Notes: generated by a model not told the origin, from the sequence alone. A DNA stretch of 64,000 nt from Fasciolopsis buskii (GCA_008360955.1 LUCM01004870.1:105160-169159), one strand, 5' to 3'. Positions 50,990-63,541 are shown, counted from the stretch's first letter. Made by a program: numbers and translations.

Positions 50990-51275
50990 TGAAAAATATC
51001 TTGCCTGGTTTAGCACAAGCTTTGGTATATGAATGCTCGTTGTACTGCCCAGAAAACTTTTTATTACGCGACGCTGAAGCGCACACTGCCAGCAGTAAGA
51101 ATCACAAAATGGCACAAGAACACAGCCTGCGGTCTAGTAGGACACCATTACACCGAGACTGGAGACACAGCGATTCATGTGTGGGCAAATAACCTCCACG
51201 GTCGCACAGTGGATTGGAACAAACCAGATCGCCGTTTGATTGGGCAATCACAGAAAAAAAAGGGCGTGTAATCCA
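50990..51275 (+). mobile_element. Possible GIY-YIG-containing retroelement tail
   Basis: Two overlapping frames together resemble the end of a GIY-YIG domain and its C-terminal tail: AEAHTASSKNHKMAQEHSLR in one frame, then HHYTETGDTAIHVWANN and NKPDRRLIGQSQKKKGV in the other ('A-x-H-x-x-x-TGH ... R-x-x-x-ES'). It lies about 340 bp outside the inverted-repeat element at 51.6 kb and is not part of it. Similarity is weak. Confidence 0.28.
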
Positions 51276-51612
51276 AACTCCCTAGGAAGAGAAAAAGAAC
51301 ACCGAAGACGATAGCGCATTCATTGATGACCCAAACATAAGAGCCATAAGTCAGTTGAGCTCTACCGTTTATATAGTTTTGTTCGCGACCTCGGCCGTTA
51401 ATTGGTGCAGTAGTTCATAGAGAGAATTTTGATAAATTTATTTTATGCCGCATAAAACGTTTTGTTTATGATATTTTTTAAAAAAAACATCCATTTCAAA
51501 TTACCCCAAAAAGCATGTTCTTGCGGAAGAATAAGAAATATCAAAACCTGCGAGACCAAAGGGCTTGTTTGGTCAACTTCTATGAAGTTCCTTGAAAATT
51601 ACCACTGAGCAC

Positions 51613-53697
51613 ATTGAGAAAACACAAGTTGGCGAACAAGCTCGTTTTCAGTGATTCGTACTCATGCCATTACATCACTATATATATCTTGACAAAATAT
51701 TTTCACTATAGGAAGGATTGGATTAGTCAGCTGCATTTCTTGTCCAAAAAGCAGTTTCTGTAAGCACAGAACTAGAATACACAGTAAAAATCATCTTTGT
51801 GTCACGTAGCTTCAGTAACCCGGAGAAAAAATTAAACAACAGCGGCCTGAATGAACAAGCTCGATTAACTTTGTGCTTAGTCGTCAATGGGATATTACAG
51901 TCAGATGGTCCAAGACTTCGGCCGATATTAGCAGTGTGTTTCGTCTTGTCATGGATTTCACTCACCGCCTAGGGATGTCCACTGACATCCATTTTGCTAG
52001 CTATCAATTGNNNNNNNNNNNNNNNNNNNNNNNNNNNNNNNNNNNNNNNNNNNNNNNNNNNNNNNNNNNNNNNNNNNNNNNNNNNNNNNNNNNNNNNNNN
52101 NNNNNNNNNNNNNNNNNNNNNNNNNNNNNNNNNNNNNNNNNNNNNNNNNNNNNNNNNNNNNNNNNNNNNNNNNNNNNNNNNNNNNNNNNNNNNNNNNNNN
52201 NNNNNNNNNNNNNNNNNNNNNNNNNNNNNNNNNNNNNNNNNNNNNNNNNNNNNNNNNNNNNNNNNNNNNNNNNNNNNNNNNNNNNNNNNNNNNNNNNNNN
52301 NNNNNNNNNNNNNNNNNNNNNNNNNNNNNNNNNNNNNNNNNNNNNNNNNNNNNNNNNNNNNNNNNNNNNNNNNNNNNNNNNNNNNNNNNNNNNNNNNNNN
52401 NNNNNNNNNNNNNNNNNNNNNNNNNNNNNNNNNNNNNNNNNNNNNNNNNNNNNNNNNNNNNNNNNNNNNNNNNNNNNNNNNNNNNNNNNNNNNNNNNNNN
52501 NNNNNNNNNNNNNNNNNNNNNNNNNNNNNNNNNNNNNNNNNNNNNNNNNNNNNNNNNNNNNNNNNNNNNNNNNNNNNNNNNNNNNNNNNNNNNNNNNNNN
52601 NNNNNNNNNNNNNNNNNNNNNNNNNNNNNNNNNNNNNNNNNNNNNNNNNNNNNNNNNNNNNNNNATTTTTGCAAGTAGTAAGTTGACGATTTTCTGACTT
52701 CTACAAATCCACAACATCGTGGCACCACTGTCCGCCATTTTAACTCCATCGACTCGCGTCTGCTTGTTTTACTCGACGGAAAGAAAACGATGGATTATAT
52801 GTCTCAAACATCAAAATTGCAAAGAAATCAGGTAATTCTTTGGAAGGCGTTTATCCAAAGATGCGTTACTTGGATCAGCCAATATCTTCAGTTTTCAAGT
52901 TTTGGTCCAATATCGTCTGACCGAGTCCTGGTAAGGACACTCCGACCATTGAGTCAGAAGTATCTCTTCAATTGATAAACTTAGAGAGTGAAAAGATTTT
53001 GTTCAGGGAATCCCTAGACGAAATTGTTAAACAAAATGTTTGCGGACGTTCCTTGCTGGACAATCCTCGAAATAACCTGGTTCGGTTGTCGTCGAGACAG
53101 TCTGTATATCTCGGAGTGCAAATTACTAGCCGATCCATGATCTGCGGTGGGAGCTCACTTTTACACTAGGCAAGATCGTCCCAGCAACAAACCACTAGTT
53201 ACTTCCGCCAACTAGAATAAGTGATCTAGGTAGTCACAAAATCACTTTCCTTTTTTTACGGTAGTTCATCTGTAATTGTAACATCATTTACTTTGACATG
53301 ACCAATTGATAGCTAGCAAAATGGATGTCAGGGACATCACTAGGCGGTGAGTGAAATCCATGACAAGACAAAACACACTGCTAATATCGGCGGAAGTCTT
53401 GGACCATCTAACTGTAATATCCCATTGACGACTAAGCACAAAGTTAATCGAGCTTGTTCATTCAGGCCGCTGTTGTTTAATTTTTTCTCCGGGTTACTGA
53501 AGCTACGTGACACAAAGAGAATTTTTACTGTGTATTCTAGTTCTGTGCTTACAGAAACTGCTTTTTGGACAAGAAATGCAGCTGACTAATCCAATCCTTC
53601 CTATAGTGAAAATATTTTGTCAAGATATATATAGTGATGTAATGGCATGAGTACGAATCACTGAAAACGAGCTTGTTCGCAAACTTGTGTTTTCTAT
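51613..53697. mobile_element. Young element with ~395-bp inverted terminal repeats around an assembly gap
   Basis: Left arm 51613-52010 is a near-perfect reverse complement of right arm 53303-53697; each arm holds the same 80-codon frame (51965-51723 minus, 53347-53589 plus) with three differences. One 1-bp indel separates the arms near 51980. The outer ends read GCGAACAAGCTCGTTTTCAG, matching the ends of the Penelope-like element at 31.7-33.2 kb over about 45 bp. The interior is 654 unknown bases (52011-52664) plus 52665-53302, in which I recognise no protein. It could be a non-autonomous relative of the Penelope-like family with inverted terminal repeats, a foldback DNA transposon, or partly a misassembly at the gap. 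Confidence 0.7.
52011..52664. other. Assembly gap (654 N)
   Basis: A continuous run of undetermined bases lies inside the inverted-repeat element. Its left end coincides exactly with the inner end of the left arm, suggesting that assembly failed because of the palindromic structure. Confidence 0.99.
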
Positions 53698-53744
53698 GAA
53701 ATTGCGTCAAAAATAATTGGAATAAGCTGGAATGATAATTTCAG

Positions 53745-54308
53745 TCAACATTCGCAAACAGTAACGTAAACACGGAAGTAAATATGCAGTATCTTAATAA
53801 AATATGGATTGAGACAAAATGCTCCTAAATGCAGAATTGCAAATTCAGAGTGCAGCGAGTGGTGTAGAGGTATTATGTGGTACAATACCCACGGTGAATT
53901 ACTAGCAAATGATTTGGTGCGGGGAAAATTTGAAGAGACTGGAGTTAGAATTATTTGGTGAAAATGCCAGGATATTAAGACGAGCACCGCCGGGAGCTGT
54001 GTTGTAATGTCGGAGTGTTTCAGATTTTGTGTGAGATATATCACGGAACCAGGTGGTGGACCTATATTTATATCAGTCCTATTCAGTCCATGTATGCAGT
54101 GTTTGCACAGACGCTGGTTGCCATTGCGACACAGTATTAGAGCTTTCAGAGGGAACTCTAATGAAGGATATAAATGAGAAGAAAAACCGCCAAGGAACAC
54201 TACACTAGGTGAGAGCTGATTTATGGCCTGATGGCTTATGAGTCTGGTATGATTTACTCTGGTGGGTAGCGGAAAGAATAGCATGGTCAGACATCCGAAT
54301 CCATTCAC
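53745..54308 (-). other. Unrecognised 187-codon open frame
   Basis: One of the longest uninterrupted frames in the window apart from SLC3 exon 1. It is rich in Leu, Ser, Pro and His, with no recognised domain and no convincing start context. It directly abuts the right arm of the inverted-repeat element. It may be antisense to a decayed element; the plus strand shows many stops. Confidence 0.2.
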
Positions 54309-56510
54309 GAAGGATAGTTCACAGGTATCAGGGGCTTATACGTACTCAAAAGAGGGTGGAAATGTCGTTATGACAACAGCACGTAAAGAAGAGCCTTGCT
54401 TTGAGGGCAAAGCACAAATATCAAAGCGGAAATGCCTGCAGGGACTTGGATGAGCAAGCAGCGGGCTCTCCGGAGGGCCTTTCAACTTCACAGTTTCAGG
54501 TCAGAGCATATGAGATACAACCCCAGCAGTGAATAAAGCTAGTCCTTTTCGAATCCCAAGATCCGTTTTTCCGAGATTATGGTAATCAAAGGTAATTTCG
54601 CCCATGTATTTCCTATCAGAGGATGGTTTGAGACTACAAAGGAACGTCCCGCAGTTTCCCCGCCTAGCCATAATTTCGGATGCGGAAGCAGTTTTTGAAA
54701 CTTCTGGGGCTGGTCTATTTTCCCAAAGCTTGGATAAGATGAGAAACCATAAGACATTTCCGCAACAAGCCTGGCCGGCGGAGGCTAAAGTTGGGCAAAT
54801 GGCAAAAGCAAACTTCCAGAGGGGACGCAGGACAAGTCTGCTGGCTTCAGTCAAACTTGGCTGTCCATATCGACGACCGGTGCTTATAAACGTACATTAT
54901 TAACTCGTGTTCAGTGTTCTGGAAGCTCCAACAGAGGATAATATTACTTTTCAAATTCTAAGGCACCGTTCGCGGACTAAAAAATAGAATTCTTGGCACT
55001 TCTTGCTACCATCCGTTGATGGTTTGGAAGTTTCCAAACTTTTGTAGTATCTCATAGCACTTCCAGACTTTGTTGATTTCCGACAGCTACTATGCATTCA
55101 AATTCGGGGCCCAAACGACGTAAATGCCCCACCGCTAAACCCAAAAAATTTTTAAAACCACGATTCCCACTAACGGATGCTCAATTCCGCTGATCGACAT
55201 ATTTGATAAATCCGGCACCAAAGCCCTGCAAGTCCAAAAGGGACGTAAAATTAATCCAGCAAATCAAAAACTTCTTATTAAAACTGTTCCCATTAGCCAG
55301 CCTCCAGTGACGCTACTTGCAGCAACCTCGCAGCATTACGGCGCTTCTCTAGTGCCACTACTAAAGAAGCCCGCGAACCCAAGGCAAATCCAAATTATGC
55401 TGCTGTCTTCCATATGCTTCACCGCCCTCCTCCACCATTGGTCCAATTTGCCATACTCAATGCTTGCAGCATTACCCATCATCCTTGTTTGTGCTGTAGG
55501 TTCCGAAAAAGTACCCGCAAAAGAACTGCTTAATTCTATCCCGATTTCGTGATGAGCTATCTGCTAAGGAATTTATAACCAACAAGGGGACCAATGCCAA
55601 CTAAACGCCTTATAAAAATATTAAGATCCCCACTGAAAAAGCTCTAGTCCAGAAGGATTTTCCGCCACCACAGAAGCTCACCACTGTTTCTCAAGTCGGG
55701 AAGACTTCGCTGCGTCAGGCAATCTCCCTCTGAACAATCACCTGTCTTTACTGGGCCAACCTGACCGACCAAATACAGAGCCCACTCTCATGGCTTCAAA
55801 TAAACTTCCATCTCCCTGCATTAGAATCCACCACCCCCACATTCCCCAACCCCCAGCCTGGTGAAGACCACCGAGGATCACTTGCAGGAAGTGATTACTC
55901 ATAACTCATCAAAATCTGCATTTCATGACAATTCGGACAATCAGCCTCTTCCTTCATTGCGCCGCTCGACTTCCTGTCCAAACTCTTATCCCCACAAAAT
56001 TGTTACTAGTCCATCTGAGGACAAGTCCACAAATTCTCCATGCGCACCCTCTACGAAAGCGATAAACCAAAAAATCATCTTCTTTGGCCGCGAGCAATAC
56101 CGGTATATCTGAATAAAATTCGCTAAACTTTGCCCGCCCAACCATTCGGCAAACGTGCCCATCTCAATTGCCAACTGTTGCACCTCGAACTAGGAGGGCT
56201 GATGGAACGACCACGTAGGTGGTCGCCGTCTCACCGATCTCTTGTTCTGCCAGTAACCTCAGCAGCCTGGAGTGTGCTCCACCCCAGATAGACCTTCAAG
56301 CCCGTCCTCGTCCTTCTGCCCAGCCTCAGAACGTCAAATAAATTAATCAGTTGAACTTCGCAGGACACGCACGCCGGGCACCTATCCAATTAATCGCACA
56401 ACCGTGCCATCAATAACCACTCAACTAATCCAGCAGGCAACCTCTGCACACTGAACTAGAGTGAGCTATCTCAGAATAACATTTGACATGTCGGAGGGCT
56501 CACAGTTATG

Positions 56511-56526
56511 TATATATATATATATA
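56511..56526. repeat. (TA)n microsatellite
   Basis: Eight TA dinucleotides. Confidence 0.9.
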
Positions 56527-56762
56527 AATTCGAATATTCCTCGGATACTTCGAGAGGCATTCTTGATTGCATGATCAAATGTTACGGAGGTATTGCAAGT
56601 CACACTGAACAAGCAAGTAAACATTTGAGTACAAACTGAGGAGAAATAGCAAAACGGGCATATCGAGAGAGATACGATGCTTACACGCAACAAGGATGCC
56701 TATCGCAGGTGCAGAGTTCAACTGGACGATGGTGGCAGGCGTGGTGTCTTCAGTATTTGGAT

Positions 56763-57290
56763 TTAACCAGTCCATAAAATGGAAGTGAATGTTAAACCGT
56801 CATAAAGAAAGGCTCCAAAGACCTTGAGTGCGGGGTAAAACTTGTCAACAGGCCAAGACGGCTGGTAAGAAGGGTGATGATGGCCGATAGGTACCTGTAT
56901 TTTAATGGTTATGAAACAGTACGCCGGCCATTTTGCCATGGATCCTGGAGCCAAGAAATTAGTCAAAAGCCTTTTGAAAATGCGGAAGGACGAAGAACAC
57001 TGGTGAATGGCTTTGGCAAATAACTGTTCGAAAACATGAAGAATGGAAAAGTCGCCGACATTGAGGGGGGAGCATTGATATGATATGCGATGAATAATGT
57101 GTCTAACGGTGTTAAGCCAATGTAAATTACGGGTTTCTTTGCTCTTTTGTTTGCGTTTGAAGGCTCGGCTGATAGCAATTGCTCGGCGGCCAACTAACCG
57201 CCGCTTACAATCGTGAAGTGTTTGGTCCACTGTAGCCAGACTTCCACTCCTATTCGGGAAGGAAGTTTCTAAATCCCAGTACGACACCAA
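56763..57290 (-). other. Unrecognised 175-codon open frame
   Basis: Minus-strand frame with a basic stretch (RRAIAISRAFKRKQKSKETR) and no recognised domain. The neighbourhood (54.9-59.4 kb) is C-rich on the plus strand and appears to be repeat debris. It could be a relic of a retroelement protein. Confidence 0.2.
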
Positions 57291-59079
57291 CGCACTTCCA
57301 TACTAAGAAACTGACAGTTAGGCCCCACTTTCACCTGATTACTGCGGAACCCTATTTAGATGTGCTCCCGCCACTCATAATACTACACTCCTGATCCATT
57401 GCCCAAACTACTTTTATCGAAATAACTGCACCAGTTAGCTCTGTTTTCCTCAGTCAGTGTGACAAACTCTAGAATCCCGAAATTCGCCCTCTGATTCACA
57501 GCCTATTGTGCGAATGCTTTCTTAACACAATTTCGTTCCGCGCCTACCCCAGTTAACCCACTTAAAAACTCCTTTCTCCTCACTCCTTCGATTTCTTGAA
57601 GTAACATCCCCCTACCTGGAAATTGAATTTCTCTCGGGCATTTTTCCAAGGCGCCCTCACCATCCCCTATATTGCCAGTTCCGCCTTGATGATGTCACCA
57701 GTGGACTCCTGACACGGTCCCAACTCCGTTGATATCATATCCCCTACATCGAAATATTCTTAACCTCCGTTGATTGACTCCAAAGCACTTCTCAGCTTGC
57801 GCTTCATTGGAAACTTCGTTTAACGAAGACAGTCCTTAGCGAGTACGTACCTTTAGTTCTATTAGATTACTCACTCAATTCAGTAATGCACTGTATGAAC
57901 CCCTGATATACCCAGGATTATTTGCCCTCTATAGAACCCACCTCTTCGTTATCGCATGGACCTAAATGTTCCGGTGAGTTTTCTGTATTCTCCTGAACTT
58001 CCCCTATCTTCCTGATCTGCTATCCTATTACTTCTGCCTTGAACCTACTAGCTAGAACTGGTGCTCGGGTATTGATCCGTTCAACCAAAATTACGTCGCT
58101 GATCGCCTTATAATACTCCAACTCAGATCTTTGCGATTGGGAAGAAGCACGGTTACCAATGGCGCTCAGACGGCTCGCACCCAATATTACCCTCTTGCAC
58201 TGTTGACTTTGACCAAAAGCGGCGACAACAAGAATGACAGCATGCCGGAAATCCTTGGCTGGTATGTTTAAGGAATGATCTCACACAAAATGTCTTTTAT
58301 TCGACACACCTCCTGGTAAAGCTTATCGCCAAACACATTCAAAAACAACCGCCGGTCTTATGGTTCCAAATCCAAGGCTTCATAAAATATCCTCTGGATA
58401 GTTGAAGACAATATTACAGGTTTTTCCCCACCTTGACCATCTTTTTGGCCGTTTATTGTTGTCAAATGCGGCTGCCTTACTCACCATGCATGGCGTTCCG
58501 CTTGGCTTTCATTAAATCCATCTGGCTGTTTTATTTCAATTGGTTCTCCTCTGCTCAGTGCAACTTCTCTATGCACTACGCAACGCTCCTGTCGTCATAT
58601 TCACCGCTTTGGCCGGCGCACATCGGGCTGGTAGCTCGGCTGCAGCGTTGTGAGGGTGCAACCAGTTTGGCGGATTACACCTCCTGCGTTCATCCTCAAA
58701 TGGTGATTTTCAGGTTGGGTGGCCTGCACTCGGTCAGCCCCACTCACTAGCAATGTTGTGATAAACATCATTCTAGCTCATATGTTCATGTGCACCATTT
58801 TGTACTAGCTTCTTCTTGCTCCTTTCCAAAATTCTGCCTAAACCATACAAAATGGACTCACGAATGGACAGCATTTTTATTGGCATCTGATATAAACTGA
58901 CGTTCACAATGCATCTTGACACCCAAAAACAGCTCAGGACCGTCAGTTTTCATCAACCTCTATTCTGGTCTGCAGAATTTGGCGATAGGCTGATGCTCCT
59001 GGTAACAGTTCTCCACACCAGTCCACGAGACGTCGCCTCATGTGACTCCTGTTAACCTTCTTTTTTCCAACGCCACCTT

Positions 59080-59300
59080 CTCTAGACCAATCTGAAATTT
59101 ATGAACTCAAAATTGCTCGAAACAAACCTCATGTATTAGCCTTACGATCACAAAATTCTCATCCGGTGTCGCTGCTTTTCTTGCTCAACGGACTGTGCTT
59201 TCAGAGTTTCCGAGTTTTATACTGCCTTTTTTGATTTACACTCTGGTTTTGACTCATCTCCATTCCGTTATCACATCCACATTGATCTTAATTTTCACCA
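59080..59300 (+). mobile_element. LINE linker/finger fragment (copy 2 of a repeat pair)
   Basis: Aligned block by block with 50095-50300 on the same strand; the translation IYELKIARNKPH matches the same linker. It lies in a C/T-rich stretch (57.3-59.4 kb) that looks like a strongly mutated LINE, possibly including an 'FFQGAL' polymerase relic near 57650. Stops are frequent. Confidence 0.45.
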
Positions 59301-59674
59301 TATAACTCTCTTGACTTTCGAGGATCCCCGCCAACAGGCGGCGACAGCCATTGCCCTCAAGCCACAGTTTGCGCCCACGATACGCACCTTTGCTGCATTC
59401 AAACATAGTATTACTTGCAGGTCAGGACTGGTAATCCGTCACAGAAGAATCCTTGCAAATCATTATCTAGCTTTGATTTAAAACTCGAAACCTCGTGCTC
59501 AGGAAATCGCATTGCCTGTTATGATCTTGTGAGCAAAAACACATTACATAATATGTCTGGCTCCTGTTTTACGTGTCTGAATTGTGCATTCTTTGCCAAA
59601 TTTTGATCTTGCTTGCATATGAATCTCGTATGTCGAGAAGTATACAAAAACAGGCGATCCTTTCAAATTACTTA

Positions 59675-59945
59675 AGGCGGCTCTCACCCCTCTCCCTTCG
59701 ATTTCTAATGTTCGTATTTCCTGTGCATAATCTGTGTAAAAACTTCATCTTGCCTTGCGAATGCCTCTCACAAATGGAGAAATATACATTATTATTATTT
59801 TCGTTAATATTAATGGACTTCCTCTCTATCTCGACATTCGCCGTTCAGTTGCGGCTATTTTTGCGCCAGCTTTGAGCCTACTGATTGCAAATGAACACGA
59901 AATCGCTCGTAGTCCCCTGATCGTAAAAAATCCCAGAAAACCATG
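59675..59945 (+). repeat. Dispersed repeat, copy B
   Basis: Same family as the minus-strand repeat at 45325-45760. The shared blocks are CCTTCGATTT...GAGAAATATACATTATTATT (59695-59800) and GCGCCAGC...AACACGAAATCGCTCGTAGTCC (59862-59917). Block order differs from copy A. The open frames across it are by-products. Confidence 0.65.
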
Positions 59946-60419
59946 CATAATCGTGTGAAGTTAGTTTTTTAGTCTTGGCTTCTAGCTGGCATAATCTTAC
60001 TCTCCGCATCGTTTTGCAATATCTGATTCCACTTTTGGACATGCATCAAGCAACTCGAGAAACATTCAGCATCGTTATTATTTTTATTGTCAATATTATT
60101 ATTATTAAATTCAGATAGATATGTCAGCAAATCTATAATCATCATTATCACCAAAAGTATTCGCTTTATGACGTGCAATGTAAAAAGCAGCCACATCTCC
60201 GGAAAGAAATCAGCGCTTCATAAACTGAAACCGTGACAACGGGGATTGGTGGTAGTTCCTCAAAGAAGACCATTCGGAGGGCCATAAAGAAAATGGGAAG
60301 GCTAGGAAGTGATAAGTAAGATCAGCATCCTCAACCCTCGAAGCTATAATGAAAGTGCAGTTTACGACCTAAAGCTGGTAATTATGCGACTGGCATCAAA
60401 AACTGGCAAACACTGTGGA

Positions 60420-60950
60420 TGTGAATAAGATGGAATTTAAAGCTTTAAAAGGGAAAACTGGATGGCTAGAAAGTCAGATTTATGAAATAAGAAGAGATTA
60501 GGTAAAATCAGTGACGCTGTCAATACTAAAGGCTGAGGAATCTTCCAATGAAGAATCTAAATCCAGAGAACTGAAAGCCGGAGAACTAAGGGATCTTCTG
60601 GCGATTATTGGTTTGAATCAGGAAGCTGATTCTGAACAGATCTATAGAGAAAGTGCTTGAAATGCATCCAAAATGGTGAAAAACGCTGGCAGATAAAGCA
60701 ATGCTGGCGAGATTTTCAAATGCTCTCATCAGAGTTCAGCTTTTAGCTGAACCTGAGATTGTATCCATGGGCACAATGACATTGTTCGGACAAGAAGAGA
60801 AGAATTCAAAGAAGGCCCAACAATGCCTAGAAATGTTCCTATTAACCCCACTGACAACCCAGATATTCGAATTTGACTACGAAAAGAGGGTGGGAGGCAG
60901 TGTTAAGCTGCGTATATTTAACCGGAGTGTGCGAGCGGAACGTACGTAAC
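60420..60950 (+). mobile_element. Possible LINE ORF1 remnant (coiled-coil type)
   Basis: Plus-strand reading gives MEFKALKGKTGWLESQIYEI, a stop, then ILKAEESSNEESKSRELKAG and ELRDLLAIIGLNQEAD, a charged coiled-coil-like run followed by an 'LRDLLAIIGLN' motif seen in ORF1 proteins of CR1-like LINEs. After a frame change an 82-codon frame (60701-60949) continues. Assignment is tentative. Confidence 0.35.
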
Positions 60951-61244
60951 CAACTGGCAAATATTGAATTCATTGGGTGGCAGTCGGTCGATTAAAAGAG
61001 GAATCGGGAGGAAAAAATTAATGGTTAAGTGTATCAGCTTTCTCCGAAAGTCAGACAATGAAGGGCCTTGAACAGGACCATACAGAACAAGCCGAAAACT
61101 TGTGGATTTCTTTGGGCCTGGCCACCGCCCGCCAATGTAAACAATCAGCCATTGTTTTGGGAACCCTCAGGTGTTTGTTTATTGTAGTCTATAGTGAGCC
61201 GGACAAAAAACAAAATCATCCTTAAGAGGTGAATGCGGGTGTCT

Positions 61245-61345
61245 GATCCACCAGCCTGGCCGCGCCCGACCACCGCTGCAGCCGAACTGCCCGCCCGATG
61301 TTAGCCGGTCAAAACTGTGAGTATGGCTGCCCCCCTCACCCACGG
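61245..61345. repeat. GC-rich dispersed repeat, copy 2
   Basis: CCTGGCCGCGCCCGACCACC, GCAGCCGAACTGCCCGCCCG and TTAGCCGGTCAAAACTGTGA align with copy 1 at 44450-44570 at roughly two-thirds identity by eye. The family is not recognised. Confidence 0.5.
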
Positions 61346-62689
61346 GTCCCATACTCGGCAGGACTATTAAACAGACGAGGTTGAATAAGTTTTTCTGGCG
61401 TCAGATACTCTTTGTCATTTAGTGGGTGAACGAGGCCGCACATGGGAATCATGGTTGTCGTGCCAGAGTCAGTGGAGCTACCTGGAATCTATGGAATCTT
61501 CCAAAAGGGCAAAACAAGAATCTGCGGAAATGGCACGTGGAAACACAGGTGGATGATCTACTGGGTGGCAGAAACACAAGTGGCATTCGGCGCCGCCTTT
61601 GTCGACGCAACAGGGAGAAAAATTGTCCTTCAGCGTAAAAATCCCCTCATCTTAAGTTTTATCCTGGTAATCATACTTGGTTATTTACACACAGAACAAT
61701 ATTCAATGAGCTAATGTGAAAAAGCAGTAAAATCGGGAGAACAGACGAGTTGCTTTAGCTTGCTGCCGCAACGGCTGTTTCGCGTATCCGGTACTTTTGT
61801 TGCAATTGTGCTGCGCCGCGGCTGTGATCCCACCAGAAGTCTTGACGGGCAGCAATGGCAGTAGAGAGACTTGACCAAGGTAGTGCGATTCATGAGATGG
61901 GGTGAATCGGTGGGTCAATCCGCACCTCATATTGTCAGGTTTCATGCGATCGATAGACGTCGCATCCTGCAGGGTGGCAACGTTCAAAACGGACGTACTA
62001 GGGCCTCGCTAACCATATCGGCATACCGTGGTTGCATTGATGGTCTACATCGTCAACGGGGACGAAAACATGGGTTGAAGTGTACAATGCAGCAAGAATG
62101 TACCCTGAATTTTGCTGATAACGTGGTGGGCTGGCAAGAAGCTTTCCTACGCGCTGTGAGTGAAACTTTGCACAGCCACCAAAATTGAAGTGCGTGGATC
62201 CTGTGCGGCTAACAACTGTTCCGGAAACGAAGCATGCAACCACACAAGCTCGTTTGTTGTGATGCGCATTTATTTAAAGAACCAGCTGTAGCAGTTTGCT
62301 TCAAATAGGGTTAACTCAGGTTCGCATAGCGGTATTAGCTGTCGGCGACATCTTCCCATCGCATAGTTAGCTAGCGAGTAGTAGGAAATCGTTCAAATAT
62401 GCTTAAACCCAAGTGTTTTAATCCGATTTCAGGAGGACCGGTCGACGTGTGAGACAGGGTCTGTGGTGGCGCCAGCGGGGCAAACAAGTGTAACTACCCA
62501 ACATGTCAAGAAGGGCTTCCCTGCCTACCTAGACGCAAGACCGTGGATAAGTGTGGCATGCGGCCAGCGATGATATACAGTAGTGTGATGCAAACGTAAA
62601 TATTATTTATTTTGTATGATATTGTAGTGACTAAATTTTGCCCGAATAAATATGAATTGCTGGCACCAGCGGTTTTGCATGGCTTTGCA

Positions 62690-63054
62690 TTGAGAAGCAA
62701 AAACTTGTATGCTGTAAGGCTATGGTAGTGGAACCGCGAAGTTTAAGGAGCTGCCTCGTCGAAGTTCTTCGATATCAGGATCCATCACTTGGGAGTATGC
62801 CACGCCATCAATGGAGATGCTCGTTGCTGGAGACAAACGAAATAAGTACATACAAGAAATTGCATCACCGGCGGAGTTCTCTGCCCAGAGACATGTCTTA
62901 TGTCCACAGCGAACTGTAAAACAAATTCCAATTGGCGAATTTTGTGTGGCAAGTGTGGTTTGTGATATTTGATCGCTTTGATTGGCCGGCCTTCTAACGT
63001 GTGTCTAAAGTGCCAAACAACAAAGTCCAAAGTTAGCAACTCTCCATCAAACAT
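62690..63054 (-). mobile_element. Ty3/gypsy pol fragment (RNase H and linker)
   Basis: The minus-strand frame carries VVWHFRHTLEGRPIKAIKYH, then KPHLPHKIRQLEFVLQFAVD and IRHVSGQRTPPVMQFL. This is the C-terminal part of Ty3/gypsy RNase H, where 'V-x-HFRH-x-LEGR', 'DHKPL', 'R-x-L-x-FI-x-QF-x-x-DI-x-H-x-x-G' and 'ADALSR' are normal. Beyond it DPDIEELRRGSSLNFAVPLP fits the RNase H-integrase linker. The Asp of DHKPL is lost (YHKPH) and no reverse transcriptase or integrase is visible nearby, so it is an inactive fragment. It ends about 50 bp before the hammerhead repeat. Confidence 0.72.
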
Positions 63055-63102
63055 GCTGTATCTAGGTTATGGTGACCACAAATGTTTGAGAAAAGTGATA
63101 AA

Positions 63103-63541
63103 GCAGTGCATATCCACCGCGCCCCAACTGGGACGCGAACCCGGGACGAACGATTGTGAGTCGAACGCCTTAGTCATTACGCTACCGGGCAGACTCTGAA
63201 CGGTTTGTTGAAATTCACCATATGATGTTGCATCTATTCGTCACTGGTTTGCATGGTTACTGTCCGCTACCTCACAGCGATCGACCTCTACTGATAGATG
63301 ACTTCTCTGCAGGTAGCCTAAGCACGACGAATGCTTTGGGTATGACCTACAGAGCTTGATTACTCGATACATTTTAGTAGTAGGAGATTGAATGTTTACA
63401 TGAAATAATTCACCACGTGATATCATCACTCAACTTACCATAAAGAAACCGTGAAAGCACTGTACAGCTGTTTCATCCTTGTTAGGAATCATCAGCAGTG
63501 CATATCCACCGCGCCCCAACTGGGACGCGAACCCGAGGGAA
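63103..63541 (-). repeat. tRNA-headed hammerhead repeat, minus orientation
   Basis: Read on the minus strand, this copy starts inside a head at a B box (63523-63533). It continues through the hammerhead (63501-63457) and the tail, then enters a second head with A box TAGCGTAATGA (63174-63184) and B box (63131-63141). It stops at 63103, right after the GCACTGC that begins the next ribozyme. It is about a dimer with both ends truncated. Positions 63241-63536 are a near-exact reverse complement of 63705-64000. Confidence 0.83.
63457..63501 (-). ncRNA. Type I hammerhead ribozyme, inverted copy
   Basis: This is the exact reverse complement of the hammerhead at 63740-63784, with the same stem I (GCACTG/CAGTGC), CTGATGA, stem II, GAA and ACAGCTGT elements. 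The predicted cleavage site falls between 63463 and 63462 on the minus strand. It belongs to the minus-oriented repeat that forms a head-to-head pair with the plus-oriented one. Because both strands carry the same ribozyme, read-through RNA could also pair the two copies with each other, which would compete with folding of each ribozyme. Confidence 0.83.

Larger units (their letters stand above)
54310..57300. other. Unclassified repeat-like sequence
   Basis: A strand-biased C/A-rich stretch on the plus strand (55.0-56.4 kb) encodes Ser/Pro-rich frames (83 codons at 55861-56112) reminiscent of LINE ORF1 N-termini, but no motif allows an assignment. Confidence 0.35.

Noticed and set aside
51994..52749. 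Open frames of 230-274 codons on both strands
   Set aside because: They consist almost entirely of undetermined bases in the assembly gap.
51723..53589. Near-identical 80-codon proteins on opposite strands
   Set aside because: They lie within the inverted terminal repeats and have no recognised domain; duplication of the repeat explains them.
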